From NCBI RefSeq assembly GCF_027257875.1, contig NZ_JAPVQY010000036.1, positions 1-64,000 on the forward strand: 64,000 nt of DNA. The letters are read 5' to 3'. A program made the translations under genes and the position numbers. Under the pieces are notes generated by a model, which did not search any database, had not been told where the DNA came from, and was given only the letters and a program-made list of their open reading frames with translations. Shown in pieces: positions 7,888 through 16,246 of this stretch (position 1 is its first letter; every line of letters begins with the position of its first letter). Source of the stretch: Burkholderia sp. IMCC1007. Lineage in GTDB: Bacteria; Pseudomonadota; Gammaproteobacteria; Burkholderiales; Burkholderiaceae.

Positions 7888-7974
7888 GGCTCCGGCTTCG
7901 GCTTCGGATCCGGCTTCGGCTTCGGCTCCGGCTTCGGCTTCGGCTTCGGCTTCGGCTTCGGCTTCGGCTTCGGC
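7888..7974. repeat. GGCTTC hexanucleotide tandem repeat
   Basis: About 14 units of GGCTTC with a few GGCTCC and GGATCC variants, uninterrupted from about 7888 to 7974, in an intergenic stretch. The last eight or so units are identical, suggesting recent slippage. Confidence 0.92.
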
Positions 7975-8268
7975 AGGTCGATCGTCCCCGCGGTCCCCTC
8001 CCCCCGTGGCGCGTACTCCCCGCGCGCCAACGCGTTCGGCCATCCGGCCGAATCGTCTCCGCACGTCCCGACTGGAAGAATGATCGTCGTTCGGGAAGCA
8101 GGCTTCATCACCCGAAATCCCGAACCACGAAGGCGCCGCGTGCATTCCCGTCGCGGCGCCGGCGCGCGGCGTTCCGCGTCGATTTCGGCAGCCCGGCCGC
8201 GCTGCATCGGGCTTGCTCCGCGCCCATCCGGCAGACCGTGTGACCACGCTGCTCCCTATACCCTTCAT

Positions 8269-8284
8269 GTAGCTTATAAGTTAC
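8269..8284 (+). promoter_or_regulatory. Palindromic operator candidate at the toxin-antitoxin start
   Basis: GTAGCTTATAAGTTAC is a near-perfect palindrome (14 of 16 positions) with an 8-bp perfect core CTTATAAG. It ends one base before the ATG at 8286. This is the expected kind of site for autoregulation by the antitoxin or the complex. No Shine-Dalgarno-like purine run lies between it and the start. Confidence 0.55.
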
Positions 8285-8285
8285 A

Positions 8286-8618
8286 ATGCTCTCCAAGTTC
8301 GAACTGCTTCGCTATCAGCGCGACGACGGTCGCGAGCCGTTCACCCAATGGCTGAACACCGTGCGCGACAAGCTCGCGCAAGCGCGGATCCGCGAACGCC
8401 TGCGCCGCGTGGAAACCGGAAATTTCGGCGATTGCGAAGCGGTCGGCGAAGGCGTGATCGAACTGCGCGTCCATGTCGGCGCGGGATATCGGGTGTATTT
8501 CGGCCGACACGGCAGTGCACTGGTGCTGCTGCTGTCCGGTGGCGACAAGCACAGCCAACCCGACGACATCCGGCGCGCAAAGGAACACTGGTTGAACTGG
8601 AAGCGGAGGCAAACATGA
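8286..8618 (+). CDS. Type II toxin, RelE/ParE superfamily (HigB-like addiction module killer protein)
   Basis: 110 residues, the usual size for the HI1419/HigB-like subgroup of RelE/ParE toxins. Visible family features are the N-terminal PFTQWLNTVRDKLAQARIRERLRRVETGNFGD, then GVIELRVHVGAGYRVYF (the core beta strands with conserved Arg and Tyr) and LLLSGGDKHSQPDDIRRAKEHW near the C-terminus. Members are usually ribosome-dependent mRNA interferases. The toxin is first in the operon, which is typical of the HigBA arrangement, and its TGA overlaps the antitoxin ATG (ATGA at 8615-8618). The start lacks a recognisable ribosome-binding site. Confidence 0.9.
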   Translation: MLSKFELLRYQRDDGREPFTQWLNTVRDKLAQARIRERLRRVETGNFGDCEAVGEGVIELRVHVGAGYRVYFGRHGSALVLLLSGGDKHSQPDDIRRAKEHWLNWKRRQT

Positions 8619-8944
8619 AGAAGCTGAAAGGCGCGGTATCGCACCACGACGCCGAAGTCGCCGAACTCGGCGCCGATCGCGAGCTCGCGGTCGCCTATCT
8701 GCGCGTCGCGATGGAATCGCTCGACGATCCCGACAATCGCGCGGCCGGGCTGCTCGCGCTGCGCACGGTCGCCGAAGCGTACGGCGGCCTCGGCGCGGTT
8801 GCCGCGGAAGCCGGCATCAGCCGCGAATCGCTGTATCGCACGCTGTCGCCCAACGGCAACCCGACACTGAAAACCCTGCTCGCGGTGCTCAAGACCGTCG
8901 GCCTGCGCCTGTCCGTCGTCCCCGCGCAGCCGGCGCACGCATAG
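8615..8944 (+). CDS. Antitoxin, HigA-like / HI1420-type DNA-binding protein
   Basis: 109 residues, overlapping the toxin stop by 4 bp, with GGAGG at 8605-8609 as ribosome-binding site. The C-terminal half contains a helix-turn-helix of the addiction-module antidote family: GGLGAVAAEAGISRESLYRTL followed by SPNGNPTLKTLLAVLKTVGLRLSVVP. The N-terminal part should neutralise the toxin. It probably binds the palindrome at 8269-8284 to repress both genes, as in other modules of this family; that is inference. Confidence 0.9.
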   Translation: MKKLKGAVSHHDAEVAELGADRELAVAYLRVAMESLDDPDNRAAGLLALRTVAEAYGGLGAVAAEAGISRESLYRTLSPNGNPTLKTLLAVLKTVGLRLSVVPAQPAHA

Positions 8945-9033
8945 GGCCTGTTCATGCTAATAACGGGCTTGCGCCGGCCCCACGAATGAATTTTCCAAAC
9001 AGGGGAACGTGCCTTTCCGCCCGCATGGCGCCG

Positions 9034-11052
9034 TCACGGCTGCACCATCCACACGAGCAGCATGTTCGCGGGCGCGGCACGCATCGCCGCCGGCGGATGC
9101 GCGATCGTCGGTTCGATCGCGAGCGCCTGCGCGATCGCCGCCGGATCGTCGATCGTCGTCGTGCGCACGCTCGTCATCAGCCGCGCAGGCCGATGCAGCG
9201 TCTCGCGATACAGCGCGCCATACCACAGCGGCCGCATCCCGCGCGCGTCCTCCAGCACATACGGATAACGCCACAGCCGCAGCACGAAGCGGCTGTCCGG
9301 ATACGCCGGATCGACGCGCACGAACACGCGGCGCGTGCTTTCGCCGTGCGTGTAGCGCGGCAGCACGGGCAGCGTGTCGGCCGGCGACTGCGGCAGCAGC
9401 CAGCGCAGCGCGGTCGCCGGCGTCCACGCCGGCGACCGCTGCCAGCCGGCCAGCGACAGATGGCGATCGAGCGTGTCCGACGTCGCGCACCATTGCAGCG
9501 GCAGATATTCCTCGCGGTCGCCGCCGATCTCGGTGCGCCGCATCGGCACACGCTGCCAGCCGCCGCGCAGCCACTGATCGACGGTCATCGCCACGACGTC
9601 GCCGACATGCGGACGCGCCGCGCGATCGAGCTGCCATTGCGCGGGCACGGTCCACACGCCCGCCGTCGCGAGCACGACGAGCACCGCGACGAACGCGCCG
9701 CGGGGCTGCACATGCTCGCGCACCTGCCAGTACGCATAGGCGCCGGCCAGCAGCGCGAACCACGCAAGCCCGAGACTCCAGCCGCCCAGCAAGCCCGACA
9801 ACCACGTATCGCCCACGTACAACCGCGCGAAGCCGCCCAGCACGACCCACAGCCCGACCGCCGTCACGACCGGAATGCGCCACAGCGCCGGCCGGTCGCG
9901 CGCCAGCACCCAGCCGAGGCCGCTGCTCGCGAGGATCGCAAACGCCGCGTCGGCGTCGGGCAACGCCACGTGCAGCGCGCCGGGCGGCAAATTCGCGGGC
10001 GTCGTGCCGGGCACGCCGCCGCCGAACACCGGCACGAGCACGACCGCGATGCCGACCGTCGCGAGCCACCAGGCAGACGTCAGCCAGCAGCGATGGATCA
10101 TCAGCCAGACGAGAAACGCGGCCGCCACGATCATCCCCGTATCGTGTCCGTGCAGCACGGCGAGCGCGCGCATCACGGCGTCCACGGGCGGCGTGCGCAG
10201 GTTCTGCAGGAATGCGTACAGCGCGATGTCGGCGTGCATCAGCGGATCGTTCGCGACGACGTCCTGCACGATGCCGGCGAACAGCCACACGCAGCCGACG
10301 AACAGCAGCGCGAGCACCAGCACCGCGCCCGGCAGGCGGCGCACCCGCGCGAGGCCGTCGTGCAGCCGTGCGCCGACGCGCGGCCAGCGGCGCACACACG
10401 CGTGCACGCACGCAGCGATCGCGCGGTGCAGCAACGGTAAGCCGCGGCGCAGCGCGATGCGCACACCGATCCACACGAGCGCGACGAGCGCGGCGGCGAG
10501 CAACAGGATCGCGGCGACCCGCACGCTGATCGCCGCGGCCAGCGCCGCCGACGCGCCGAACAGGATGCCGGGTGCGACGTGCACGGGCGCCCAGATCAGC
10601 GCCGACACGATGTTGACCGGATAGAACGCGCGCCGCGGCAACGTCGCGCAGCCGACGACGACCGGCACGACCGCTCGCACCGGCGCCAGGAAGCGCGCGA
10701 GCACGATGCTCTTGATGCCGTGCCGCAGCACGAACTGCTCGCCGCGCGAATACGCGTCCGCATAGCCGACGCGCACCAGCCCGTCTCGCACCGCGCTGCG
10801 GTAGCGCCGTCCGAGTTCGTAACTGATCGCGTCGCCGGCGATCGCGCCGGCGGCCGCGACACCGATCGTGATCCAGCCGTCGAGCGCGCCCGCGCCGATC
10901 AGCGTGCCGGCCGCGAACATCACGGCGCCGGCCGGCACGACCGTGCCGATCAGAGCGATCGCCTCGGCACAGGCCGTGACGAACACGATCGCCAGCACGA
11001 GCGCCGGATGCGCGCCGATCGCGGCGAGCCACGCGTGGATCGTGTCGCTCAT
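9034..11052 (-). CDS. DedA-PAP2-LssY fusion membrane protein
   Basis: 672 residues in three parts. Residues 1 to about 180 form a DedA/VTT domain (GTVVPAGAVMFAAGTLIGAG, AGAIAGDAISYELGRRY, ARFLAPVRAVVPVVVG). Residues about 240-450 are membrane helices in the position of a PAP2 lipid phosphatase. Residues about 460-660 are a soluble LssY-C-like domain (QWLRGGWQRVPM, YTHGESTRRVFVRVDP). LssY-type proteins act in envelope lipid handling and secretion-linked functions. Here the PAP2 signatures are degenerate: the PSGH motif reads PDAD, and SR-x5-H-x3-D reads ARLYVGDTWLSG, so the catalytic His residues appear lost. The start ATG at 11052 fits the first DedA helix. It is convergent with the antitoxin. 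Confidence 0.88.
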   Translation of the reverse strand: MSDTIHAWLAAIGAHPALVLAIVFVTACAEAIALIGTVVPAGAVMFAAGTLIGAGALDGWITIGVAAAGAIAGDAISYELGRRYRSAVRDGLVRVGYADAYSRGEQFVLRHGIKSIVLARFLAPVRAVVPVVVGCATLPRRAFYPVNIVSALIWAPVHVAPGILFGASAALAAAISVRVAAILLLAAALVALVWIGVRIALRRGLPLLHRAIAACVHACVRRWPRVGARLHDGLARVRRLPGAVLVLALLFVGCVWLFAGIVQDVVANDPLMHADIALYAFLQNLRTPPVDAVMRALAVLHGHDTGMIVAAAFLVWLMIHRCWLTSAWWLATVGIAVVLVPVFGGGVPGTTPANLPPGALHVALPDADAAFAILASSGLGWVLARDRPALWRIPVVTAVGLWVVLGGFARLYVGDTWLSGLLGGWSLGLAWFALLAGAYAYWQVREHVQPRGAFVAVLVVLATAGVWTVPAQWQLDRAARPHVGDVVAMTVDQWLRGGWQRVPMRRTEIGGDREEYLPLQWCATSDTLDRHLSLAGWQRSPAWTPATALRWLLPQSPADTLPVLPRYTHGESTRRVFVRVDPAYPDSRFVLRLWRYPYVLEDARGMRPLWYGALYRETLHRPARLMTSVRTTTIDDPAAIAQALAIEPTIAHPPAAMRAAPANMLLVWMVQP

Positions 11053-11153
11053 CGCAGGGCGCGCGGCGTGGCGGCGCGACGTGCATGCGCCGGGCCCGCG
11101 GTGGCGTGGGGAAGGTTCATCGGAGTCTGCGCGCGTTCGCGGCGGTCGGGGCG

Positions 11154-11606
11154 TCAGTCGAATTCGTGCTGGCGCGCATCGGCCTCGAGCGGTGCGTCGT
11201 GATAGCCGACGGTCGCGATCTCGTGCAGATAGCGCGCGAGAAACGCGTCGATCGAGCCGGCCGCCTCGTACTGATGCACGTGGCGGAATTCATGCGTGAG
11301 CAGGCGTCGCGTATCGTGGCCGCGCAGCACGAACACGGCATGGCCGAGCGTGAGGCCGATCGTCCCGGGCGACAGCAGCCCGGTGTCGCGCGCGATCGCG
11401 CCCAGCGCCGGCGTGTCGGGAAACGGCAGCCGCTCGGCGACCACGATCCGGATCCGCTCCGGCTGCGCGACGCCCACGGCCCGCGCGTCGTCGACCTGCG
11501 CGGGCGTCAGCGGCACGCCCTGGGCGAGCCCGTGGGCCGCCTGCGCAGCGGCCCATGCGACGGCGTCGGGCAGCGCGGACGGCAGGATGTCGGCGAGATC
11601 GATCAT
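11154..11606 (-). CDS. Small HEXXH-containing protein (putative zinc peptidase-like)
   Basis: 150 residues from ATG 11606, which is preceded by GAGGAG in the transcript; an earlier ATG at 11645 lacks that support. The one motif is HEFRHVHQYE near residue 116, an HEXXH zinc-peptidase signature followed by FLARYLHEIATVGYHDAPLEADA. This resembles the DUF4157-like or M48-like minimal domain in which a downstream Glu could be the third ligand. There is no signal peptide. The N-terminal part is an amphipathic helical region. It lies 101 bp upstream of the DedA-PAP2-LssY gene on the same strand. Peptidase activity is not established. Confidence 0.75.
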   Translation of the reverse strand: MIDLADILPSALPDAVAWAAAQAAHGLAQGVPLTPAQVDDARAVGVAQPERIRIVVAERLPFPDTPALGAIARDTGLLSPGTIGLTLGHAVFVLRGHDTRRLLTHEFRHVHQYEAAGSIDAFLARYLHEIATVGYHDAPLEADARQHEFD

Positions 11607-11913
11607 CGTGGGAGCTCCTCGGGGCGGGACGCGGCAATCAGGCACCAGTTTATCTCTTAATTAGGGCGATCCGCGAGGTGCGGCGCCTGCCCCACCCCGA
11701 CGACTCCCCGGGAATGCCCGCCCCGCATGGGCCGATCGCCTGTACCATTTCCCGTCGATTATTGCGCTCCGGAATACGATCCACATCAGGATGTCTCAAA
11801 AATTTACAGTTGGTGCACCATTTCCCGCTTCGGCGGAATATATTGATCAGAAGAACGGCCGCGGCGGCTACCGGCAGCACAGCCCGCGGTGTCATCCCGA
11901 AGAGGACCGCTAG
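11607..11913 (+). promoter_or_regulatory. Regulatory region of the NarL-type two-component operon with an 11-bp direct repeat
   Basis: 307 bp without a gene. ACCATTTCCCG occurs at 11744-11754 and again at 11817-11827, 73 bp apart (about seven helical turns), each followed by an AT-richer GGAATA segment. The second copy lies within 90 bp of the response-regulator start. The pair is a candidate binding site for the regulator encoded at 11914. Confidence 0.5.
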
Positions 11914-12567
11914 ATGATCAGGGTAATTCTGGCTGACGATCACGCAGTCATGCGCGACGGACTGCGTCACATCCTGGAAACGGCCGGCGGCTTCGAAATC
12001 GTCGGCGAGGCGAGCGACGGCTCGGCCACGCTCGAGCTGGCCGGGCATCACGCCGCCGACGTGCTGCTGCTCGACCTGTCGATGCCCGCACCGACCGGCA
12101 TCGAGCTGATCCGGCTCGTCAAGACGCGCGCGCCGTCGCTGCGCACGCTCGTGCTGACGATGCATGCGGAGGCGCAGTACGCGGCACGCGCGTTCAAGGC
12201 CGGCGCCACCGGCTACCTGACGAAGGACAGCGCGACCGCCGAGCTCGTCGAAGCCGTCGGCAAGGTGGCCGCGGGCGGCGTGTACGTGAGCCCGTCGGCG
12301 GCCGAAAGCCTGGCACGCACGCTGCGCGCGCCGGCCGACATGCTGCCGCATGAACGGTTGTCCGCGCGCGAACTCGACGTGATGCGCCGCATCGTCGCCG
12401 GCCAGACCGTCACGCGGATCGCGTCCGAGCTCACGCTGAGCGCGAAGACGGTCAGCACGTACAAGACGCGCATTCTCGAGAAGATGGATCTGCCGCACGA
12501 AGCCGCGCTGGTGCGCTACGCGGTGCGGCACGATCTCGACCTGGGCCTCGGCCCCGACGACGCATGA
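11914..12567 (+). CDS. NarL/LuxR-family response regulator
   Basis: 217 residues: receiver domain 1-120 with acidic DDH (residues 8-10), phospho-acceptor D54 in LLLDLSMPAP, Thr in VLTMHAEAQYA and Lys in GYLTKDSA; then a LuxR-type helix-turn-helix at about 150-205 (LSARELDVMRRIVAGQTVTRIASEL and LSAKTVSTYKTRILEKM). Its TGA overlaps the ATG of the following kinase (ATGATG at 12564), so they form one coupled operon. The regulated genes are not evident; autoregulation through the upstream 11-bp repeats is possible. Confidence 0.94.
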   Translation: MIRVILADDHAVMRDGLRHILETAGGFEIVGEASDGSATLELAGHHAADVLLLDLSMPAPTGIELIRLVKTRAPSLRTLVLTMHAEAQYAARAFKAGATGYLTKDSATAELVEAVGKVAAGGVYVSPSAAESLARTLRAPADMLPHERLSARELDVMRRIVAGQTVTRIASELTLSAKTVSTYKTRILEKMDLPHEAALVRYAVRHDLDLGLGPDDA

Positions 12568-14408
12568 TGTCCGCATTCCGCGACCGCCCGGCCGCTGCCG
12601 CTGCCGCTTCCGCTTCCGCTTCCGCTGCCGCTTCCGCTTCCGACGACGAAGACGGCACGTCGGAGCCGTCGCGGATGTTCATGTCGTCGCTGCCGCCGGG
12701 CCGGCCCGAGCGGCGGCTCGCGATCGCGACGGTCGTCGTGTCGGCCGTGGTCTTCGCCGTGCTCGCGCCGTTCGCGGGCGTGCAGTTTGCGCGGGTCTGG
12801 GGATTCATTCCCGTGTACCAGTCGGCGATCGTCGTCAACGACATGGTGACGGCCGGCCTCCTGCTCGGCCAGTACGCGATCCTGCGCGAGAAATCGCTGC
12901 TCGCGCTCGCGGGCGGCTATCTGTTCACCGGCTTCATGGCCGGCACGCACATGCTGAGCTTCCCCGGGCTGTTCACGCCGTCGGGCCTGCTCGGCGCGGG
13001 CGAACAGACCACCGCGTGGCTGTACCTGTTCTGGCACGGCGGCTTTCCGCTGGCGGTCGCCGCGTACGTGCTGCTGCGTGAAGCGCCGCGCGCGCGCCAG
13101 CCGTCGGTGACGCAGCGCCGCGCGGCGATTCCGATTCTGCTGTGCATCGTGTCGGTTGCGGCCGCAACCATCGCGCTCGCGCTGCTCGCGACCGCCGGCC
13201 ACGATCTGCTGCCGCGCATCATGCAGGGCAACCGGATGGCCGCGACGATGCGCTACGCGATCACGACCGTCTGGATGCTGAACCTCGCCGCGCTCGTGCT
13301 GATGTGGCGGCAGCGGCGGCCGCATTCCGTGCTCGACCTGTGGGTGATGATCGTGCTCGTCGCGTGGCTGTTCGACATCGCGCTGTCGGCGATGCTGAAT
13401 CGCGGGCGCTTCGATCTCGGCTTCTATGCCGGGCGCACCTACGGCCTCGTCGCGTCGGGTGTCGTGCTGTTCGCGCTGCTGTTCGAGAACGGCCGGCTGC
13501 ATGCGCAGACGGTACGCGCGCTGGCCGGCGCGCGCTATCAGCATCTGCTGGTCGTGCAGAAGAGCGCGCAGCTCAACGACGCGAACGAACGGCTGGAGCA
13601 ACGCGTCGCCGCGCGCACCGCGCAGCTGAGCGCGTCGAACCGCGACCTGCGGCGCGAGGTCGAGGAGCGCGTGCGCGCGGAGCGGGCATTGCAGGCGTCG
13701 CGCGAGGATCTGCGCGAGATCGCGGCGATCAGCGCGACCGCGCGCGAGGCCGAACAGCGCCGCATCGCGCGCGAACTGCACGACGAACTCGCGCAGACGC
13801 TCGCGACACTGAAAAACGATCTCGAATGGCTGCTCGATCACGTGCCGCAGGACGACGCGCCGCTGGCACGCAAGATCGCGACGATGCATGCGCTCGCGCG
13901 CGGCGCGGTGACCGCCACGCGGCGCATCGCATCGGACCTGCGGCCGCTGATGCTCGACGATCTCGGGTTTGCCGCGGCGATGCAATGGCTCGTCGAGGAT
14001 TTCCAGCAACGTCACGGGATGGCGTGCACGCTGCAGGTCGAGCCGGGCGAGCTGAACCTCGACGAACCGTATGCGACGGCCGTGTTCCGCATCGCGCAGG
14101 AAGCGCTCGCGAACGTCGCGCGGCACGCGGCCGCGTCGAGCGCGAGCGTGGCGCTGCTGTACCGGGACGAGACGATCGCGTTGACGATCCGCGACGACGG
14201 CGCCGGCTTCGATCCCGGCGCAGCGCGCAAGTCGGGATCGTTCGGGCTGGTGGGGCTGCGCGAGCGCGCGTATCTCGTCGGCGGCACGCTGCGGATCGAT
14301 ACGACGCTCGGCGAAGGGACGACGGTCGAGGTGGATATTCCGGTGGCGTCCGCGCATGTGGCGATCGCGCATGGGGGGGACGGGGCTACCGGACGGCCGG
14401 GATCGTGA
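12564..14408 (+). CDS. NarX-type membrane sensor histidine kinase (MASE-like sensor domain)
   Basis: 614 residues. After a low-complexity Ala/Ser leader (about residues 10-27) there is a membrane domain of about eight helices, residues about 48-310, similar to MASE-type integral sensor domains. A coiled coil follows (ANERLEQRVAARTAQLSASN), then a HisKA_3 dimerisation domain with RRIARELHDELAQTL and phospho-acceptor H406. The ATPase domain is of the NarL-partner type (EALANVARHA, DDGAGFDPG, GSFGLVGLRERA). It partners the response regulator at 11914. No periplasmic ligand domain is visible, so it may sense a membrane-associated or small hydrophobic signal. Start 12564 or 12567 cannot be distinguished. 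Confidence 0.92.
   Translation: MMSAFRDRPAAAAAASASASAAASASDDEDGTSEPSRMFMSSLPPGRPERRLAIATVVVSAVVFAVLAPFAGVQFARVWGFIPVYQSAIVVNDMVTAGLLLGQYAILREKSLLALAGGYLFTGFMAGTHMLSFPGLFTPSGLLGAGEQTTAWLYLFWHGGFPLAVAAYVLLREAPRARQPSVTQRRAAIPILLCIVSVAAATIALALLATAGHDLLPRIMQGNRMAATMRYAITTVWMLNLAALVLMWRQRRPHSVLDLWVMIVLVAWLFDIALSAMLNRGRFDLGFYAGRTYGLVASGVVLFALLFENGRLHAQTVRALAGARYQHLLVVQKSAQLNDANERLEQRVAARTAQLSASNRDLRREVEERVRAERALQASREDLREIAAISATAREAEQRRIARELHDELAQTLATLKNDLEWLLDHVPQDDAPLARKIATMHALARGAVTATRRIASDLRPLMLDDLGFAAAMQWLVEDFQQRHGMACTLQVEPGELNLDEPYATAVFRIAQEALANVARHAAASSASVALLYRDETIALTIRDDGAGFDPGAARKSGSFGLVGLRERAYLVGGTLRIDTTLGEGTTVEVDIPVASAHVAIAHGGDGATGRPGS
12592..12641 (+). repeat. In-frame hexamer repeat in the kinase N-terminus
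   Basis: Eight hexamers, GCTGCC or GCTTCC, encoding Ala-Ala or Ala-Ser, within the first 27 codons of the histidine kinase. Length changes by one unit keep the frame. Confidence 0.88.
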
Positions 14409-14444
14409 CTTGTTCTACCGTTCGCACGAATCGACACCGATCGT

Positions 14445-14720
14445 CTAATGCGGTGCCGCCGCAGCGCGCGCGGCTTTCAGCATCGTCTCAAGTTTGGCCT
14501 GGACTTCCGCGGCGTCGACGTACTCACCAGTACGTCGCGCCTCACGCGCCGACGCCAGACCGCGCGCGACAAACTCGCGCCGCAAGCGGCGTCGCGCAAT
14601 GGCATCGCGCAGCGTCGACTCGACGAACGCAGATAGCGTCTCGTTTTCAGCCAACACAGTTTCCGCTGCCTCGAGCAGTTTCCGATCGACGCTTAGCGTG
14701 GACATCGCCGTCGTTTTCAT
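14445..14720 (-). CDS. Orphan antitoxin-like protein (ParD/YlcI-type helix protein)
   Basis: About 91 residues from ATG 14720 (MKTTAMSTLSVDRKLLEAAE), with GGAG a few bases upstream; ATGs further upstream are less well placed. The pattern, a short N-terminal strand then LSAFVESTLRDAIARRRLRREFVARGLASAREARRTGEYVDAAEVQAKLETML, resembles ribbon-helix-helix or PHD-adjacent antitoxins that normally precede a ParE toxin in the same operon. Here the 3' side is only 36 bp from the convergent kinase gene, so no toxin gene follows. It is probably a solitary antitoxin or a repurposed regulator. Confidence 0.75.
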   Translation of the reverse strand: MKTTAMSTLSVDRKLLEAAETVLAENETLSAFVESTLRDAIARRRLRREFVARGLASAREARRTGEYVDAAEVQAKLETMLKAARAAAAPH

Positions 14721-14819
14721 TTCGCTCTCCATGCATCTCGACCGCATGCACGGTAGCACATCGGCACGCCCGGGAGCTGGGACCGCGTGGAAGCGCAGCG
14801 CCAACGCTTCCCGCATCCA

Positions 14820-16130
14820 TCACGCCCGCGCCGCCACCATCCCCCGCTCCGAGCGCGTCCACGCGACCAGCGCACCGACGCCGAGCAACGCGAGGCACAC
14901 GATCGGCACGATCATCGGCCCGAACGCGGTGCCCGTGACCTTGCCCGCGAACGGCATCAGGTTCTGGCTGAAGAAGCCGCCGAGGTTGCCGATCGAGTTG
15001 ATCGCCGCGACGCTCGCCGCCGCGCGCGCGCCGGTGAAGTAACGCGGCGGCATCGACCAGAAGCACGGATACAGCAGCGGGATGCACGCGCCGCCGAGCA
15101 CGAGCGCGATGAAGCGCAGCGGCGTCGACGGCAGCACGAGGCTCAGCAGGAACCCGAGCGCGCCCAGCGCCGCGACGATCGCGATCGTGCGCAGGATGCT
15201 CTTCGCGCGGCGCAGCTTCGACGGCAGCCACACCAGCAGCACCACAGCGAGCGCCCACGGCAGCATGCTCAGCAGCCCGTTCATGGTGCTCGACACGCCG
15301 AACGACTTCACGAGCGTCGGCAGCCAGTACGTGACGCCGTACAGCGACGTCGACATCAGCATGTAGGTCGCCGCGAACAGCATCACGCGCGGATCGAGCA
15401 GCGCCTTCCACGGCTGCGCATGCTCTGCCTGCGCCGGCTTCTCGCGCTCCAGCGCGGCCGCGACGATCTGCTTCTCGCGTTCATCGAGGAACGGCGCTTC
15501 GCGGAACGACGCCGGCAGCACGCGGAACACGACGATCGCGACGATCACCGCCGGGATGCCCGTCGCCACGAACACCCACTGCCAGCCCGCGAGCCCCCAC
15601 ACGCCGTTCAGGCTCAGCAGCACGCCGCCGACCAGCGAACCGAGCATGTTCGCGAGCGCGCTGCCGAGCGTGAAGATGCCGAGCACCTTCGCGCGGTAGC
15701 TCTGCGGGAACCACAGTGTCAGGTAATAGATCACGCCCGGATAGAAGCCGGCCTCGGCGATCCCGAGCAGGAACCGCAGCGAACAGAACGCGGGCATCGA
15801 CGTCGTGAAGCCCATCAGCACGGTGATGAGGCCCCACGTCAGCATGATCCGCGCGAGCCACACGCGTGCGCCGTAGCGATGCAGCGCGAGCGTGCTCGGC
15901 ACCTCGAACAGCAGGTAGCCGATGAAGAACAGCGACGACGCGAGACCGAACGCGGCCTCGGTCATCCCGAGGCTGTGCACCATCTGCAGTTTCGCGAAAC
16001 CGACGTTCTGCCGGTCGATGAACGCGATCAGGAACATCACGACGAGAATGGGCATCAGGCGCCGCGCCATCTTCGACATGATGCGCTGCTCTTCGGCGGA
16101 CGCGGGGTCCAGGGTTTCGGTGGCGTTCAC
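14820..16130 (-). CDS. MFS transporter, anion:cation symporter (ACS) family
   Basis: 436 residues starting at GTG 16130 with GGAG upstream; no better ATG exists. Twelve membrane helices are expected. Family marks are AFIDRQNVGFAKLQM at helix 1, LFFIGYLLFEVPS, and RFLLGIAEAGFYPGVIYYLTLWFP, typical of the phthalate/tartrate/galactonate ACS permeases that import carboxylates with H+ or Na+. The next gene upstream on the same strand is an ABC-type substrate-binding protein (16247-17272). The pair lies back to back with a TctD/TctE-like two-component system, so a carboxylate-type substrate is plausible. Confidence 0.9.
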   Translation of the reverse strand: MNATETLDPASAEEQRIMSKMARRLMPILVVMFLIAFIDRQNVGFAKLQMVHSLGMTEAAFGLASSLFFIGYLLFEVPSTLALHRYGARVWLARIMLTWGLITVLMGFTTSMPAFCSLRFLLGIAEAGFYPGVIYYLTLWFPQSYRAKVLGIFTLGSALANMLGSLVGGVLLSLNGVWGLAGWQWVFVATGIPAVIVAIVVFRVLPASFREAPFLDEREKQIVAAALEREKPAQAEHAQPWKALLDPRVMLFAATYMLMSTSLYGVTYWLPTLVKSFGVSSTMNGLLSMLPWALAVVLLVWLPSKLRRAKSILRTIAIVAALGALGFLLSLVLPSTPLRFIALVLGGACIPLLYPCFWSMPPRYFTGARAAASVAAINSIGNLGGFFSQNLMPFAGKVTGTAFGPMIVPIVCLALLGVGALVAWTRSERGMVAARA

Positions 16131-16146
16131 TTCAGGCTCCTTGGGT

Positions 16147-16184
16147 GAATCGGTTGCATATCGGTTGAATCGGTTGAATCGGCG
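16147..16184. repeat. Short GAATCGGTT repeat between MFS and SBP genes
   Basis: GAATCGGTT at 16147-16155 and 16167-16175, with related copies at 16156-16166 (GCATATCGGTT) and 16176-16184 (GAATCGGCG), in the 116-bp gap. It overlaps the leader of the MFS transcript and may be simple local duplication. Confidence 0.7.
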
Positions 16185-16246
16185 CCGCGCTCGACGAGCG
16201 CGCGGGCGCGCAAATGTTTCGGTGAATGGCGTGCCGCGTGCGGCGT

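Larger units (their letters stand above)
7844..8285. other. Intergenic region with hexanucleotide array
   Basis: 442 bp between the phosphatase-like gene and the toxin-antitoxin pair. It holds the GGCTTC repeat array and, at its right end, the toxin operator palindrome. Frames through the repeat give monotonous Lys-Pro or Gly-Phe dipeptides and are not credible genes. Nothing else is seen. Confidence 0.6.

Noticed and set aside
7791-8207. Minus-strand frame with a Lys-Pro repeat (PKPKPK...)
   Set aside because: The repeat is simply the GGCTTC array read backwards; the flanks have no domain, ribosome-binding site or conserved composition.
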